DNA from: an uncultured Mollicutes bacterium
GTDB lineage: Bacteria > Bacillota_I > Bacilli_A > Acholeplasmatales > Anaeroplasmataceae
Direction of reading: 5' to 3'
DNA length: 64,000 nt
Assembly (NCBI GenBank): GCA_947174785.1
Contig: CAMWKG010000005.1
Location: 1-64,000, forward strand
The translations under genes were made by a program, and so were the position numbers. How positions within the stretch are numbered: the stretch's first letter is position 1; each line of letters starts with the position of its first letter. Shown here piece after piece: positions 51,569 to 61,753 of this stretch. A model generated the notes under the pieces. That model saw nothing but the letters and a program-made list of their open reading frames with translations, had not been told where the DNA came from and searched no databases.

Positions 51569-54187
51569 ATGCCTAAAAGAGAATTAAAAAAATGGTGGAA
51601 AAGTAAAGCACTTAAATTTATGCTTGCAAGTATCATTTTAGGTGTGGCAACATCTATAGCTATGTTTACCATATTAGGTATTTATATGGGAAATAGTAGT
51701 GGAAACACAGTAGATAAAGTTGCTCAAATGTATATGCAAGGCATGGGAAAACAGGTTGCTAAACGATATGAAACAGCTATTCAGTTGCGTTTGGATATGG
51801 TTGAGGCTTTGGCAGAATCAGAACAACCTAATGGAAATTCACATTTATCTATAGAGGATAGAAAAAAAATAAATGAAGAATTAAAAAAAGATGCATTAGC
51901 TCGTGGCTTTGAATATTTAGCTTATTTAGATGCTGATGGCAATGTGGATATGGTATTAGGTCAATCTACTCAGCTAATTGACCCAGAGCCTTTTAAGGAC
52001 TCTCTTATTTCAGGAGAAAAGAAGGTTGCTGCTGGCATTGGTATAGATATCAATGGGGTTGAGGATAATAATATTATATTTATGGGTATTCCTATAAAGG
52101 GCTATATTATGAATGATGGAGTCACTCCTTGTATAGCTTTAATCGCAGGTATGTCTAATGAAGACATAATAACGATGCTTGATATGGACCGTGATGATGC
52201 TACGATGGTATATTCACATATTATCCGAAAGGATGGAACATTCGTTATTCAGGGTGAAAAGGAAGTTCATGAATATGCTGACTATTTTGAACAAATTCGT
52301 GCAGTAAGTAAAGATGGAGAACGTCATATAAAAGAATTATCCGAAAAGATGGAGAAGCATGAAATTTATTCTAGCACGATCGTAACAAAAGACCAACATA
52401 TTCATTTATATTGCGAAAAGCTTGCAATGTCCGAATGGTATTTGGTAACCATAATGGATTATGATACTTTAGATTCAGTAATCAGTAATTTAAACAGTCA
52501 GTGGATAGGCATTGTTGTAACTGCAAGTCTTTTAATGACAGTAGTACTGCTTTGTATTTTCTTAATTTATGTCTGGTTTAGTCGTCAAAATATTAAACAG
52601 CTTGCTGCTGCTCGTGAAGCTGCAATTAAAGCAAATAAAACAAAGAGTGAGTTTTTGTCGAATATGAGTCATGATATTCGTACCCCTATGAATGCTATAG
52701 TAGGTATGACAGCCATTGCTAGATCCAATATAGATAATCCAGAACAGGTACAGGATTGCTTAAAAAAGATTAGTCTATCTAGTAAGCATTTATTAGGTTT
52801 GATTAATGATGTTCTTGATATGTCAAAAATTGAAAGCGGTAAGATGAAGCTCAATATGGAACAGCTCTCCTTGCGTGAGGCTTTAAATGGTATTGCTACA
52901 ATTGTTCAGCCTCAGCTTAAAATGAAACAGCAGAACTTTGATATCTATATTTCGGATATTATTACCGAAGAGGTTTATTGTGACAGTGTCAGATTGAATC
53001 AAGTATTTTTAAATCTTTTGTCTAATGCAATCAAATTTACTCCTGAGGCAGGTATGATTGAGGTATTCTTGAATCAAGAAGCTTCTCCTTTAGGAGACAA
53101 CTTTGTGAGAAATCATATTCGTGTAAAGGATAACGGTATCGGAATGACGAAAGAATTTAAGGAGAAAATATTTGAATCCTTTACTCGTGAGGATAATGCT
53201 CGTGTAAATAAAACTGAGGGAACTGGTCTTGGTATGGCAATAACCAAGTATATTGTTGATGCTATGAATGGTAGTATTGAGGTAGATAGCGAAGTTGGCA
53301 AGGGCACATTATTCCACATTACCTTGGATTTGGAGAAGGCAGTAGAAAGAGAAGAGGAAATGAATCTTCCAAATTGGAAAATGCTTGTAGTAGATGATGA
53401 TGAGATTTTATGTCAAACGACAATTGCCTCCTTAAATGAAATTGGTATTCAAGCGGATTGGACCTTATCTGGAGAAGCAGCTATTTCCAAAGTTATTAAT
53501 GCATTTAAACAGGGGAATAAATATGATATCATTCTTATGGATTGGAAGCTTCCGGGAATAGATGGACTTGAAGCTTCTAAGCAGTTACGTAAAGAATTAG
53601 GTGATGCAATTCCTATAATGCTTATTTCAGCATATGACTGGAGTGAATTGGAGAATAAGGCACAAGAGTCTGGTATTACAGGCTTTATCAGTAAGCCTCT
53701 ATTCAAATCTACTTTATATTATGGCTTAAGAGAATTTGCACATCAAATGCAGCAGGAAGCAACGCCTCAAATAGAAGACAAGCCTCCTGTAGAGCCTTTA
53801 AAGGATGTACATATTTTACTAGCAGAGGATAATGATTTAAACTGGGAAATTGCGCAGATGCTTTTATCAGGCTTGGGTGCAAGCTTAGACCATGCAGAAA
53901 ATGGACAGATATGTGTAGATATGTTCTCTTCTTCAAAGCCAGGTACATATGATATAATTTTAATGGATATTCGTATGCCTTTAATGTCAGGACTTGAAGC
54001 TACAGAGGCCATAAGGAAGCTTGACCATCCAAATAAAGATATCCCTATTATTGCGATGACAGCTGATGCCTTTTCAGATGATATTAAAAAATGTTTAGAT
54101 TGTGGTATGAATGCTCACATTTCTAAGCCTATTGATATTGATGCCGTACAGACAACAATTTTGAAATTTTTGAAAAAAAATAAATAA
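51569..54187 (+). CDS. Hybrid sensor histidine kinase with two receiver domains
   Basis: An 872-residue protein. TM1 (about 15-38) and TM2 (about 310-332) flank an extracytoplasmic Cache-like sensor. HisKA follows with SEFLSNMSHDIRTPMN (phospho-His H368), then HATPase_c (NGIGMTKEFKEKIFESF, GTGLGMAI). Two receiver domains come next: REC1 with LVVDDDEI and phospho-Asp D658 in LMDWKLPG, and REC2 with LLAEDNDLN and D800 in LMDIRMP. AGGAGG at about 51556 supports the start at 51569. The HPt gene three positions downstream can accept the phosphate. The ligand is unknown. Confidence 0.9.
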   Translation: MPKRELKKWWKSKALKFMLASIILGVATSIAMFTILGIYMGNSSGNTVDKVAQMYMQGMGKQVAKRYETAIQLRLDMVEALAESEQPNGNSHLSIEDRKKINEELKKDALARGFEYLAYLDADGNVDMVLGQSTQLIDPEPFKDSLISGEKKVAAGIGIDINGVEDNNIIFMGIPIKGYIMNDGVTPCIALIAGMSNEDIITMLDMDRDDATMVYSHIIRKDGTFVIQGEKEVHEYADYFEQIRAVSKDGERHIKELSEKMEKHEIYSSTIVTKDQHIHLYCEKLAMSEWYLVTIMDYDTLDSVISNLNSQWIGIVVTASLLMTVVLLCIFLIYVWFSRQNIKQLAAAREAAIKANKTKSEFLSNMSHDIRTPMNAIVGMTAIARSNIDNPEQVQDCLKKISLSSKHLLGLINDVLDMSKIESGKMKLNMEQLSLREALNGIATIVQPQLKMKQQNFDIYISDIITEEVYCDSVRLNQVFLNLLSNAIKFTPEAGMIEVFLNQEASPLGDNFVRNHIRVKDNGIGMTKEFKEKIFESFTREDNARVNKTEGTGLGMAITKYIVDAMNGSIEVDSEVGKGTLFHITLDLEKAVEREEEMNLPNWKMLVVDDDEILCQTTIASLNEIGIQADWTLSGEAAISKVINAFKQGNKYDIILMDWKLPGIDGLEASKQLRKELGDAIPIMLISAYDWSELENKAQESGITGFISKPLFKSTLYYGLREFAHQMQQEATPQIEDKPPVEPLKDVHILLAEDNDLNWEIAQMLLSGLGASLDHAENGQICVDMFSSSKPGTYDIILMDIRMPLMSGLEATEAIRKLDHPNKDIPIIAMTADAFSDDIKKCLDCGMNAHISKPIDIDAVQTTILKFLKKNK

Positions 54188-54205
54188 GAAAGGAAAAGTT
54201 GAATT

Positions 54206-57073
54206 ATGAGTAAAACAGAAAAGTTAGAACATACCATACTGATTGCAGATGATTCTGAAATGAACCGTTCCTTGCTTACAGATATGCTTGGTAATGAATA
54301 TAAAATTATAGAAGCAGAAGATGGAAGACAAGCTCTTGCTCATTTACAAAACGATGGAGTTAAAATAGATTTAGTTCTTTTAGATATTGTCATGCCAAAT
54401 ATGGATGGCTTTGAGGTTTTGGCCTATATGAATCGTAATGGTTGGATTAAGGATATTCCTGTTATAGTAATTTCTTCAGAAACCTCTCCATCCTGTATGG
54501 AACGTGCATATGAGCTTGGTGTTACAGATTTTATCAACCGTCCTTTTGATGTTTGGATTGTAAGACGTCGTGTTATGAATACACTTATGCTTGCAAGTAA
54601 ACAGAAAATGCTCGTAGGTATGGTTACAGATCAAATCTATAAGCGTGAAAAAATGAGTAATATGATGATTACTATTCTAAGTCATATTGTTGAATTTAGA
54701 AATGGAGAGAGTGGATTACATGTATTACATATTCGTACCATTTCAGAAATACTATTAAAAAATCTTGTCATTATGACTAGTGAATATGGATTGACTCCTA
54801 CGGATATATCCTTAATTAGTACTGCTTCCGCATTGCACGATATTGGTAAAATTGGTATTCCAGATGAAATCCTAAATAAACCTGGAAAATTTACCAACGA
54901 AGAATACGAAATAATGAAAAAGCATTCTGAGTTTGGTGCTGCAATGCTAGATGATTTGGATTTCTTACAGGATGAAAAGCTAGTGCAATATGCTAGACAA
55001 ATTTGTCGCTGGCATCATGAAAGATATGATGGTAGAGGTTACCCAGATGGATTAAAGGGAAACGAAATTCCTATCGCAGCACAAATTGTATCCTTAGCAG
55101 ATGTGTATGATGCATTAACTAGTCCTAGAGTTTATAAGGCAGCCTTTTCACATGAAACTGCAATTCAGATGATTGTTAACGGAGAATGTGGTGCGTTTAA
55201 TCCCGTATTGATTCAATGCTTACTTGAAGTTGAAGAGACCTTAGCCAAGGAGCTAAAAGTAAACTCATTAACTCGTGATGACTATGATAAAATGAATCAT
55301 GTGGCAGATGAGCTTTTACAGGATGAAGAATTGTCTACCTCAGCTAGAACTTTAACTTTACTAGAAAATGAACGAGTAAAGACTAGATTCTTTGCCGAGC
55401 TTTCTCACGAAATTCAGTTTGAATATGTTATGGAATCTTCCCTTTTAATGATTTATGATTTTGGAGTTAAGAAGCTTGGTCTTGATGAGCTTATTATGAA
55501 TCCGCTAAAGGATGAAAACCTCAAGAAGATTTTTGGAGAAGAAAAATTAGATGAGTTTGTAAAGCTGGTTGAGAATACTACTCCAAAAAATTATGCCTTC
55601 AGTATGGAAATGATGATGCTGTTTGGCACAGAACCTCGTTGGGTACGCGTATCAGGGCGTTCCTTATTCAAGGGCGAGCCAGCAGTACGAACAGGTATAA
55701 TCGGAAAGATTATTGACATAAATAATGAGCGAAAGGCATTAAAGGAATTACAGCATAAAGCAACGCATGACTCTTTAACACTTCTATATAATGCTGGTAC
55801 ATCAAAGGAAAAAATAATAGAAGCGTTAAGAGAGGATAAGGATTATGTAATGCTTATCATTGACTTAGATTATTTTAAGACACTTAATGATACCTATGGT
55901 CATAATTTTGGAAATCAAGCATTACAGCATATTTCCGAAAAATTAACTCATGCATTAAGAAAAAGCGATATTATTGCTCGTATTGGTGGAGATGAATTCT
56001 TAGCATTTTTCGAAGAACATCCAACACAGGATGCAACGATAAAACGAATTTTCTCATCTCTAACAGAGCCTTTTAATAACCTCCAATTATCTGTTAGTAT
56101 AGGTGTTGCTAGAACAAAGGATTGTGGCAAGGTATATGATGATTTGTTTAATTGTGCAGATAGAGCCTTATATAATGCGAAGAATTGTGGAAAGCATTGC
56201 ATTCGCTACTATGATGCAACCTTGACAGAAAATTCTTCAACGATGACAATCATTGATCATCCAGATACTTTGGAAGCTTCATTTATATCTTTACATTCCG
56301 AAACAGACCTTAAAGAATTTTTGAAAAATTTATATAGTGTACATGACCGTGTAAGGATATTTAATTTAGAAAACTCTAAGGTTTACCATACCGATACAGA
56401 GGGTAATCTTATTGAGACATCAAAGGTGGATAAATTTATTCATGCTGGTAGAGTAGGTGCCTATGATAGAGCATTAATGACTAGAGGTAGAGCGAGTGAG
56501 ATAGCTTATTGCGGAAATCAATTATTCTGCCTTAATGCCATTTATCTTGAATGTGGAGTTGTTTCTTATATTCTAGAAATTGCAATGCCACTTAAAGATG
56601 AAGCGATTATAGACAGCCATTACACGAAAGCAGAAATCATTGCGAAAATTGATAGCTATGGTGAAAGAAAATATATAGATCCTTCTTTAAATATTTTTAA
56701 CAAAGCATTCTTTGAGGAGCAATTGATGGGAACAACAGGATTATATTCGATTGCCAAATTTGAGGTTGAAGCGGATGAGAAGGATCTTTTACAGGTGGTT
56801 TCAGCCTTTAGAAGACATATTCGTTCAACAGATGTTTTAATGTGTTTTGGTAAAAATGAATTCTTCATTTTACTTGAAAAGATGAAAGAAGAGCATTTTC
56901 AGGCTTTAGTAAAATCTACCTATGAGGATATTTCTAAAACGAATAAGATTCATGTTGGTGCGTGCCATACCTTAGGTAGAATTGAGGATCTGGTAAAGCT
57001 TGCAAATCAGAATTTGATTCAAGCGAAAAAACAGAAGTGCGGATATGTATTTAATAATGGAATAAAGGAGTAA
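54206..57073 (+). CDS. Response regulator with HD-GYP, PAS-like and GGDEF domains (cyclic-di-GMP turnover)
   Basis: A 955-residue protein. REC (1-125) has LIADDSEMN and phospho-Asp D60. HD-GYP (about 170-330) has LHDIGKIGIPDEIL and HHERYDGRGYPDGLKG, the residues for c-di-GMP hydrolysis. A PAS-like region precedes GGDEF, whose ARIGGDEFLAF (GGDEF at 594-598) is intact, so it can make c-di-GMP. A final degenerate GGDEF-like domain (about 780-950) has FGKNEFF in place of the signature. One protein thus holds both synthesis and breakdown, controlled by phosphorylation. It is cotranscribed with the kinase and HPt. Confidence 0.9.
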   Translation: MSKTEKLEHTILIADDSEMNRSLLTDMLGNEYKIIEAEDGRQALAHLQNDGVKIDLVLLDIVMPNMDGFEVLAYMNRNGWIKDIPVIVISSETSPSCMERAYELGVTDFINRPFDVWIVRRRVMNTLMLASKQKMLVGMVTDQIYKREKMSNMMITILSHIVEFRNGESGLHVLHIRTISEILLKNLVIMTSEYGLTPTDISLISTASALHDIGKIGIPDEILNKPGKFTNEEYEIMKKHSEFGAAMLDDLDFLQDEKLVQYARQICRWHHERYDGRGYPDGLKGNEIPIAAQIVSLADVYDALTSPRVYKAAFSHETAIQMIVNGECGAFNPVLIQCLLEVEETLAKELKVNSLTRDDYDKMNHVADELLQDEELSTSARTLTLLENERVKTRFFAELSHEIQFEYVMESSLLMIYDFGVKKLGLDELIMNPLKDENLKKIFGEEKLDEFVKLVENTTPKNYAFSMEMMMLFGTEPRWVRVSGRSLFKGEPAVRTGIIGKIIDINNERKALKELQHKATHDSLTLLYNAGTSKEKIIEALREDKDYVMLIIDLDYFKTLNDTYGHNFGNQALQHISEKLTHALRKSDIIARIGGDEFLAFFEEHPTQDATIKRIFSSLTEPFNNLQLSVSIGVARTKDCGKVYDDLFNCADRALYNAKNCGKHCIRYYDATLTENSSTMTIIDHPDTLEASFISLHSETDLKEFLKNLYSVHDRVRIFNLENSKVYHTDTEGNLIETSKVDKFIHAGRVGAYDRALMTRGRASEIAYCGNQLFCLNAIYLECGVVSYILEIAMPLKDEAIIDSHYTKAEIIAKIDSYGERKYIDPSLNIFNKAFFEEQLMGTTGLYSIAKFEVEADEKDLLQVVSAFRRHIRSTDVLMCFGKNEFFILLEKMKEEHFQALVKSTYEDISKTNKIHVGACHTLGRIEDLVKLANQNLIQAKKQKCGYVFNNGIKE

Positions 57074-57079
57074 AAGATT

Positions 57080-57433
57080 ATGAATTTAAAAGAGTTTTAT
57101 AATAGTATAAATGTTAATCCAGAGGAAGTATTTCATCGTTTTGCCAATAATGAGGCAATGCTAGCTAAATTCTTGAAAAAGTTTTTAGAGGATCAAACCT
57201 ATTTAGAATTAACACAGGCTGTAGAAAATAAGGATTGGGAAGCTACATTTCGTGCAGCACATACTTTAAAGGGATTATCTGGGAACTTTGGATTTCAGGA
57301 ATTATTTGACTTATCTTCTAAAATCGTTGAAAGATACAGAGCAGGAGATTATGAAGTGATCCCAGATTGGTTTGAAAAATTGGCGATTTGTTATCATATA
57401 ACTGTTGACAATCTTGTAATGTATTTGGAGTAA
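57080..57433 (+). CDS. HPt phosphotransfer protein
   Basis: A 117-residue four-helix HPt domain with phospho-acceptor H61 in FRAAHTLKGLSGNFGF. It shuttles phosphate from the hybrid kinase receivers to the REC-HD-GYP-GGDEF regulator or back. It starts six bases after the regulator's stop, completing the phosphorelay operon. Confidence 0.92.
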   Translation: MNLKEFYNSINVNPEEVFHRFANNEAMLAKFLKKFLEDQTYLELTQAVENKDWEATFRAAHTLKGLSGNFGFQELFDLSSKIVERYRAGDYEVIPDWFEKLAICYHITVDNLVMYLE

Positions 57434-57440
57434 GAAATAT

Positions 57441-57743
57441 ATGGCAACCTCCAAAGAGTTTAGAGATTTTGTTTTGGAACAATTGAGTGGCTTAAAAGAA
57501 ATTACTTGCCGTCCAATGATGGGAGAATATTTGTTATATTATAATGGTCTTTTGTTTGGCGGAATTTATGATGACAGACTTTTAATCAAGAAGACACCTA
57601 CTAATCAAAAATTTGAATTAGAAGATCAAATTCCTTATAACGGAGCTAAGCCTATGGCTTGTGTCCAGAATTTGGATCATCAAGAATATTTGCAAGAGGT
57701 AATACTTGAGACCTGCCAAGGATTACCAACAAAAAAGAAATAA
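57441..57743 (+). CDS. TfoX N-terminal-domain protein
   Basis: A 100-residue protein consisting of the TfoX N-terminal domain (CRPMMGEYLLYYNGLLFGGI, DDRLLIKKT). In gamma-proteobacteria TfoX controls competence; in Firmicutes such short proteins have no established function. It begins seven bases after the HPt gene, so it may be cotranscribed with the phosphorelay. No clear terminator follows before degV. Confidence 0.8.
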   Translation: MATSKEFRDFVLEQLSGLKEITCRPMMGEYLLYYNGLLFGGIYDDRLLIKKTPTNQKFELEDQIPYNGAKPMACVQNLDHQEYLQEVILETCQGLPTKKK

Positions 57744-57873
57744 GTTCATTTTGTAAACATTTTCTTTTAAAGAACGTAAAACATAGTTGACATTTATGTA
57801 ATAATTTGATATAAATTGTAGGAAAGGTTTAAATTTTAACCTAATATAAAAACTACAATGTGAGGGATTGAAA

Positions 57874-58758
57874 ATGAAAGTAGCAATCGTATCAGATAGT
57901 AATAGTGGTATAACGCAAAAGGAAGCAAAAGAAATAGGAATTAAAATTGTACCTATGCCCTTTACTATTGAAGGAGAAGAATACTTTGAAGATATTAATT
58001 TAACACAAGAAGAATTTTACGAAAAGCTTTTAGGAGATGTTTTAGTATCTACATCTCAACCATCTATCGGCTTTGTTATGTCCATTTGGGATGAGCTTTT
58101 AAAAGAAAATGATCAGATTGTTTATATTCCAATGTCTAGTGGATTATCTGAATCCTGTGCTAGTGCGTTACGTGTTGCAGAGGCAGAATATAAGGGACGT
58201 GTCTTTGTAGTTGATAATCAAAGAATATCTGTTACACAAAGACAATCTGTAATGGATGCCATAGAGCTTGCAAAGAAGGGCTATAGCGGTCAGGAAATTC
58301 ATGATATTTTAATGAAGGTTAAGATGCATTCAGACATTTATATTATGGTAGATACATTAAAATACTTACGTAAGGGTGGAAGAATCACTCCTGCAGCTGC
58401 AGCAGTAGGTAATTTATTAAAAATCAAACCCGTTTTAAGAATTTTTGGTGAGAAGCTAGATAAGCATCGTATGATGAATCGTACTTTAGAAAATGCTAAA
58501 CGTATTATGATAGATTCAGCAAAAGCTAGTATAGAAGGCTTTTTGAAGGAGATAGATGGTAGAACAGATAATGTTCACTTATCTGTGGCTTATAGCGGAA
58601 CAGATAGAACTAATGCAGAAGAATTTGTAGAAATTGTAAAAAAAGAATTTGGTGTTAAGGATGTTGTTTGTAACCCATTATCCTTATCTGTTTCCTGTCA
58701 TATTGGAGATGGAGCCTTAGCGATTGCCGTATCTAAAGCTTTACCAGAAGAATTATAG
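57874..58758 (+). CDS. DegV-family fatty-acid-binding protein
   Basis: A 294-residue DegV protein. The N-terminal lobe has VAIVSDSNSGI, then STSQPSIGF and IPMSSGLSESCASA (fatty-acid carboxylate loop). The C-terminal lobe has YLRKGGRITPAAAAVGNLL and ends NPLSLSVSCHIGDGALAIAV. DegV/FakB proteins bind fatty acids for phosphorylation by FakA. ATG 57874 follows GTGAGGG by eight bases. A clear terminator follows. Confidence 0.88.
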   Translation: MKVAIVSDSNSGITQKEAKEIGIKIVPMPFTIEGEEYFEDINLTQEEFYEKLLGDVLVSTSQPSIGFVMSIWDELLKENDQIVYIPMSSGLSESCASALRVAEAEYKGRVFVVDNQRISVTQRQSVMDAIELAKKGYSGQEIHDILMKVKMHSDIYIMVDTLKYLRKGGRITPAAAAVGNLLKIKPVLRIFGEKLDKHRMMNRTLENAKRIMIDSAKASIEGFLKEIDGRTDNVHLSVAYSGTDRTNAEEFVEIVKKEFGVKDVVCNPLSLSVSCHIGDGALAIAVSKALPEEL

Positions 58759-58783
58759 AGCCGAAAAATTCGGCTTTTTTCTT
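58759..58783 (+). terminator. Terminator after degV-like gene
   Basis: AGCCGAA (58759-58765) with TTCGGCT (58769-58775) and a T run. Confidence 0.9.
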
Positions 58784-58800
58784 TTCTCTATTTGTTTTTA

Positions 58801-58829
58801 TTGTTAAAATTACCAAAATATAGTATAAT
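58801..58829 (+). promoter_or_regulatory. Promoter of ktrB-ktrA-dagK
   Basis: TTGTTA (58801-58806), 17 bp, TATAAT (58824-58829), followed by GAGGG and the ATG at 58849. No c-di-AMP riboswitch-sized leader is present. Confidence 0.7.
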
Positions 58830-58848
58830 TAGTCAAGTGAGGGATTAT

Positions 58849-60165
58849 ATGATAAAGAAAAGAAAAATTAAGATACATCCATATGTATTTATCATTTTAA
58901 CATTTTTATCGGTAATTTTGCTTGGTACTATCTGTTTTATGCTTCCGTGGGCAGTACGTGGAGATCGCTTAAGCTTTATTGATGCTTTATTTATGTCCAC
59001 CTCTAGTGTATGTGTAACAGGTTTATCTGTTGTTTCTCCAGCAACAAAATTCAGTTTGTTTGGCAAGATTGTTATGGCTATCCTAATGGAGGTCGGAGGA
59101 CTTTCCTTTTTGACGATTGCGGTATGCTTTTTTGCCATATTGGGTGGAAAGATTGGTATCAGCAACAGATATCTTTTAAGAGAAGCCTTAAATCAAAATT
59201 CCATTGCAGGAATTGTACAGCTTGTTAAAAGAATTATATTAATTTCTTTAATTATTCAGGTGATTGGTGTTCTTTTGAATTATATCGCATTGATGTCTTA
59301 CTATCATTATGACTTTTTGAAAACTTTAGGAGCTGCTATATTTCATTCTGTTGCCTCCTTTAATAACGCAGGTTTTGATATTTTTGGAGAACAAAGCTTA
59401 ATTCCTTTTAAGGATAATATTCTTTTAAATATTTCAACGATATTTTTAATTTTATGTGGTGGCCTAGGTTTTATTGTAATAGAGGAAATCGTTTCTAAGC
59501 ATAGCTTAAAGAAATTATCTATCCATAGTAAAATAGTATTGCTGATGACATTTATCTTAACTATAGTAGGAATGCTTATTCTTAAGCTGTCTATGTTTGA
59601 TCAGATAAGCTGGCTTCAGGCCCTGTTTACTGCAGTAACCTGTAGAACAGCTGGATTTACTGTAATGCCACTAGATCAAATTCCTCCTAGTGCTTATGTT
59701 ACATGCATTGTATTAATGTTTATCGGAGCTTCCTCCTGTTCAACAGGTGGAGGTATTAAAACAACCACAATATTTGTTATATTTTTAACATTATTCTATT
59801 ATGCGCAAGGGAAGAAGCCAAGAATATTTCACAGAAGAATTTCAGATGGGTCTATATTTAAGGCATTCGTATTATTTGGAATTGCAGTAATGATGATTAT
59901 GCTTGGTACTTTAATGATTGGATTTAGCCAGCCTTCCTTAGGATTGGAGAAGATATTGTTTGAGGTAATCTCTGGTTTTTCTACAACTGGATTAACTATG
60001 GGAATCACAACTTCGCTTAATGTCTTTAGTAAGGTTGTTTTATGTTTTATGATGTTCTTTGGTAGACTAGGACCACTTACAATTATTGGAGTGGTAAACC
60101 ATAACTGGATGACAGAGTCTAAAGAGAAGATTCAATATGTAGAAGAAAGGATAATTGTAGGATGA
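58849..60165 (+). CDS. ktrB: Potassium uptake membrane subunit KtrB/TrkH
   Basis: A 438-residue K+/Na+ symporter pore with repeated M1-P-M2 units. Selectivity-filter regions carry the conserved glycines (TSSVCVTGLSVV, SFNNAGFDIFG, CRTAGFTVMPLD, GFSTTGLTMGI). The loop SCSTGGGIKTTT is typical for KtrB. It partners with the RCK protein encoded next (4-bp overlap). GAGGG supports ATG 58849 over a start 57 bp upstream that would lie in the promoter. Confidence 0.93.
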   Translation: MIKKRKIKIHPYVFIILTFLSVILLGTICFMLPWAVRGDRLSFIDALFMSTSSVCVTGLSVVSPATKFSLFGKIVMAILMEVGGLSFLTIAVCFFAILGGKIGISNRYLLREALNQNSIAGIVQLVKRIILISLIIQVIGVLLNYIALMSYYHYDFLKTLGAAIFHSVASFNNAGFDIFGEQSLIPFKDNILLNISTIFLILCGGLGFIVIEEIVSKHSLKKLSIHSKIVLLMTFILTIVGMLILKLSMFDQISWLQALFTAVTCRTAGFTVMPLDQIPPSAYVTCIVLMFIGASSCSTGGGIKTTTIFVIFLTLFYYAQGKKPRIFHRRISDGSIFKAFVLFGIAVMMIMLGTLMIGFSQPSLGLEKILFEVISGFSTTGLTMGITTSLNVFSKVVLCFMMFFGRLGPLTIIGVVNHNWMTESKEKIQYVEERIIVG

Positions 60166-60827
60166 AAAAGAGTTTTATTGTTATTGGTTTAGGACGTTTT
60201 GGTTCCTTTGTTGCAAAATCCTTAGCGAATTTAAATTGTGATATATTGGCTATGGATATATCAGAGGATTGTGTTACTGAGATTGCAAGAGACATTGAGC
60301 ATTGTGTCATTGCCGACTCAACAAAAATCTCAACTCTGAAGGAGTTGGGAGTTGCCTCTATAGATCATGCAGTAGTAGCCATAGGAAATAATTTAGAGGC
60401 TTCTATATTGACTACAATGAATTTAAAGGCTTTAGGTGTAAAGAATATAACTGTAAGAAGTGATTCAGAAGGATACCGTGAAATTTATGAACGCTTAGGG
60501 GCTACAGAAGTCATTATACCAGAAGAAGCATCTGCCACTTCCTTGGCAAACCAGATTGCAAGTGATGCAATTCTAGATTATTATGCAATTGATAGAGATT
60601 ATGCGATTGTACAAATTCAGGTAGGACCAAAGTTCCCTTCTCAAACCTTAATCGACTTGAATTTGCGTAATAAGTTTGATGTAAATATCGTAGGTATTAT
60701 TCATGAGGATAAGTTCTACATTCCTCGTGGTACAGACTATTTAGTTCCATCCGATATTATGGTGCTTGTAGGTACTAAACAAAAGATTAGAAAAGTAGAT
60801 GCGTTTATCAATCAAGAAACAAAATAG
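60162..60827 (+). CDS. ktrA: Potassium uptake regulatory subunit KtrA/TrkA
   Basis: A 221-residue RCK protein. The RCK_N Rossmann domain has VIGLGRFGSFVAKSL and ends near VIIPEEASATSLA; the RCK_C domain (about 140-221) is the usual c-di-AMP-binding part in Firmicutes. It gates KtrB with ATP/ADP binding. It overlaps ktrB by 4 bp and is followed at once by dagK. Confidence 0.93.
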   Translation: MKKSFIVIGLGRFGSFVAKSLANLNCDILAMDISEDCVTEIARDIEHCVIADSTKISTLKELGVASIDHAVVAIGNNLEASILTTMNLKALGVKNITVRSDSEGYREIYERLGATEVIIPEEASATSLANQIASDAILDYYAIDRDYAIVQIQVGPKFPSQTLIDLNLRNKFDVNIVGIIHEDKFYIPRGTDYLVPSDIMVLVGTKQKIRKVDAFINQETK

Positions 60828-60836
60828 GTGATTATT

Positions 60837-61745
60837 ATGCAGGCTTTAGTTGTTTACAACATATATTCAGGCAAAAGTAAAATTGTTAAAAATATTGATT
60901 ACATTTGCCAAAAACTAAAAAGTAAATATGAAATTGTAGAAACTTTTGCCTCTACTGGTCCAAATTCCATTCGTGATTATGTACTGCAAAATGCTGGCAA
61001 TTATGATTTGGTGGTTGCTGCTGGTGGCGATGGTTCTATCAATGAAGTGGTAAATGGGCTAATGATGATTAAAAATCGTCCTACTTTAGCTTACGTTCCA
61101 ACTGGGACCTGTAATGATACAGGAAAGACATTGGGACTTAAAAAAAGCTTACGCAAGACAATGAAAATCATTTTAAATGAGAACAAGACCTTTTTAGATG
61201 TAAACCAAATTAATGGTCAGTATTTCATTTATGGACTAGCAGCCGGAAATTTAACTGATGTCAGCTATGCAGCAAACTATAAGGTTAAAAAGAGATTTGG
61301 AAAGTTTGCATATTATTTTGAAACTGTAAAATCCTTTAGTAAGGATAGAACAATTCATATTGATATCCAAACCAATGGAAAAACTATTTCAGGTAAATTC
61401 TTTTTATTTCTTGCTACAAACTCAAGATATTTAGCTTCCTTCAAGCTTCATCGTAAGAAAAGAATTTATCTGAATGAAGGAAAACTTTATGTGACATTAA
61501 TACGAAAAACAAATCGATTTATTAATGCCATTGATTTTGCATTGTTTATGCTGTTAGGTGAACGCTACAAGCATAACATTGAGCATTTTGAAACAAGTAA
61601 TATGATTATAACCTCTAAAAATGCAATCCCATATAATACGGATGGAGAAAGCTTACCTAAGCTTAGTCGTATAGAAGTTACAGTTTTATCTGAGCAAATT
61701 GAAATGATTGTTTCAAAAAGAGTATTAAAAAGACATTTTAATTAA
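60837..61745 (+). CDS. Diacylglycerol/lipid kinase (DagK/YegS/BmrU family)
   Basis: A 302-residue kinase. Near the N terminus is VVYNIYSGKSKIVKN, then the nucleotide loop VVAAGGDGSINEVVNGLM, the conserved PTGTCNDTGKTLG, and a C-terminal region with DGESLP. Such enzymes recycle diacylglycerol to phosphatidic acid in lipoteichoic-acid-making bacteria. ATG 60837 has AGGTGA upstream; GTG 60828 has none. It is the last gene of the ktrBA operon and ends at a terminator that overlaps gerAB. Confidence 0.88.
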   Translation: MQALVVYNIYSGKSKIVKNIDYICQKLKSKYEIVETFASTGPNSIRDYVLQNAGNYDLVVAAGGDGSINEVVNGLMMIKNRPTLAYVPTGTCNDTGKTLGLKKSLRKTMKIILNENKTFLDVNQINGQYFIYGLAAGNLTDVSYAANYKVKKRFGKFAYYFETVKSFSKDRTIHIDIQTNGKTISGKFFLFLATNSRYLASFKLHRKKRIYLNEGKLYVTLIRKTNRFINAIDFALFMLLGERYKHNIEHFETSNMIITSKNAIPYNTDGESLPKLSRIEVTVLSEQIEMIVSKRVLKRHFN

Positions 61746-61753
61746 ATAAATTC

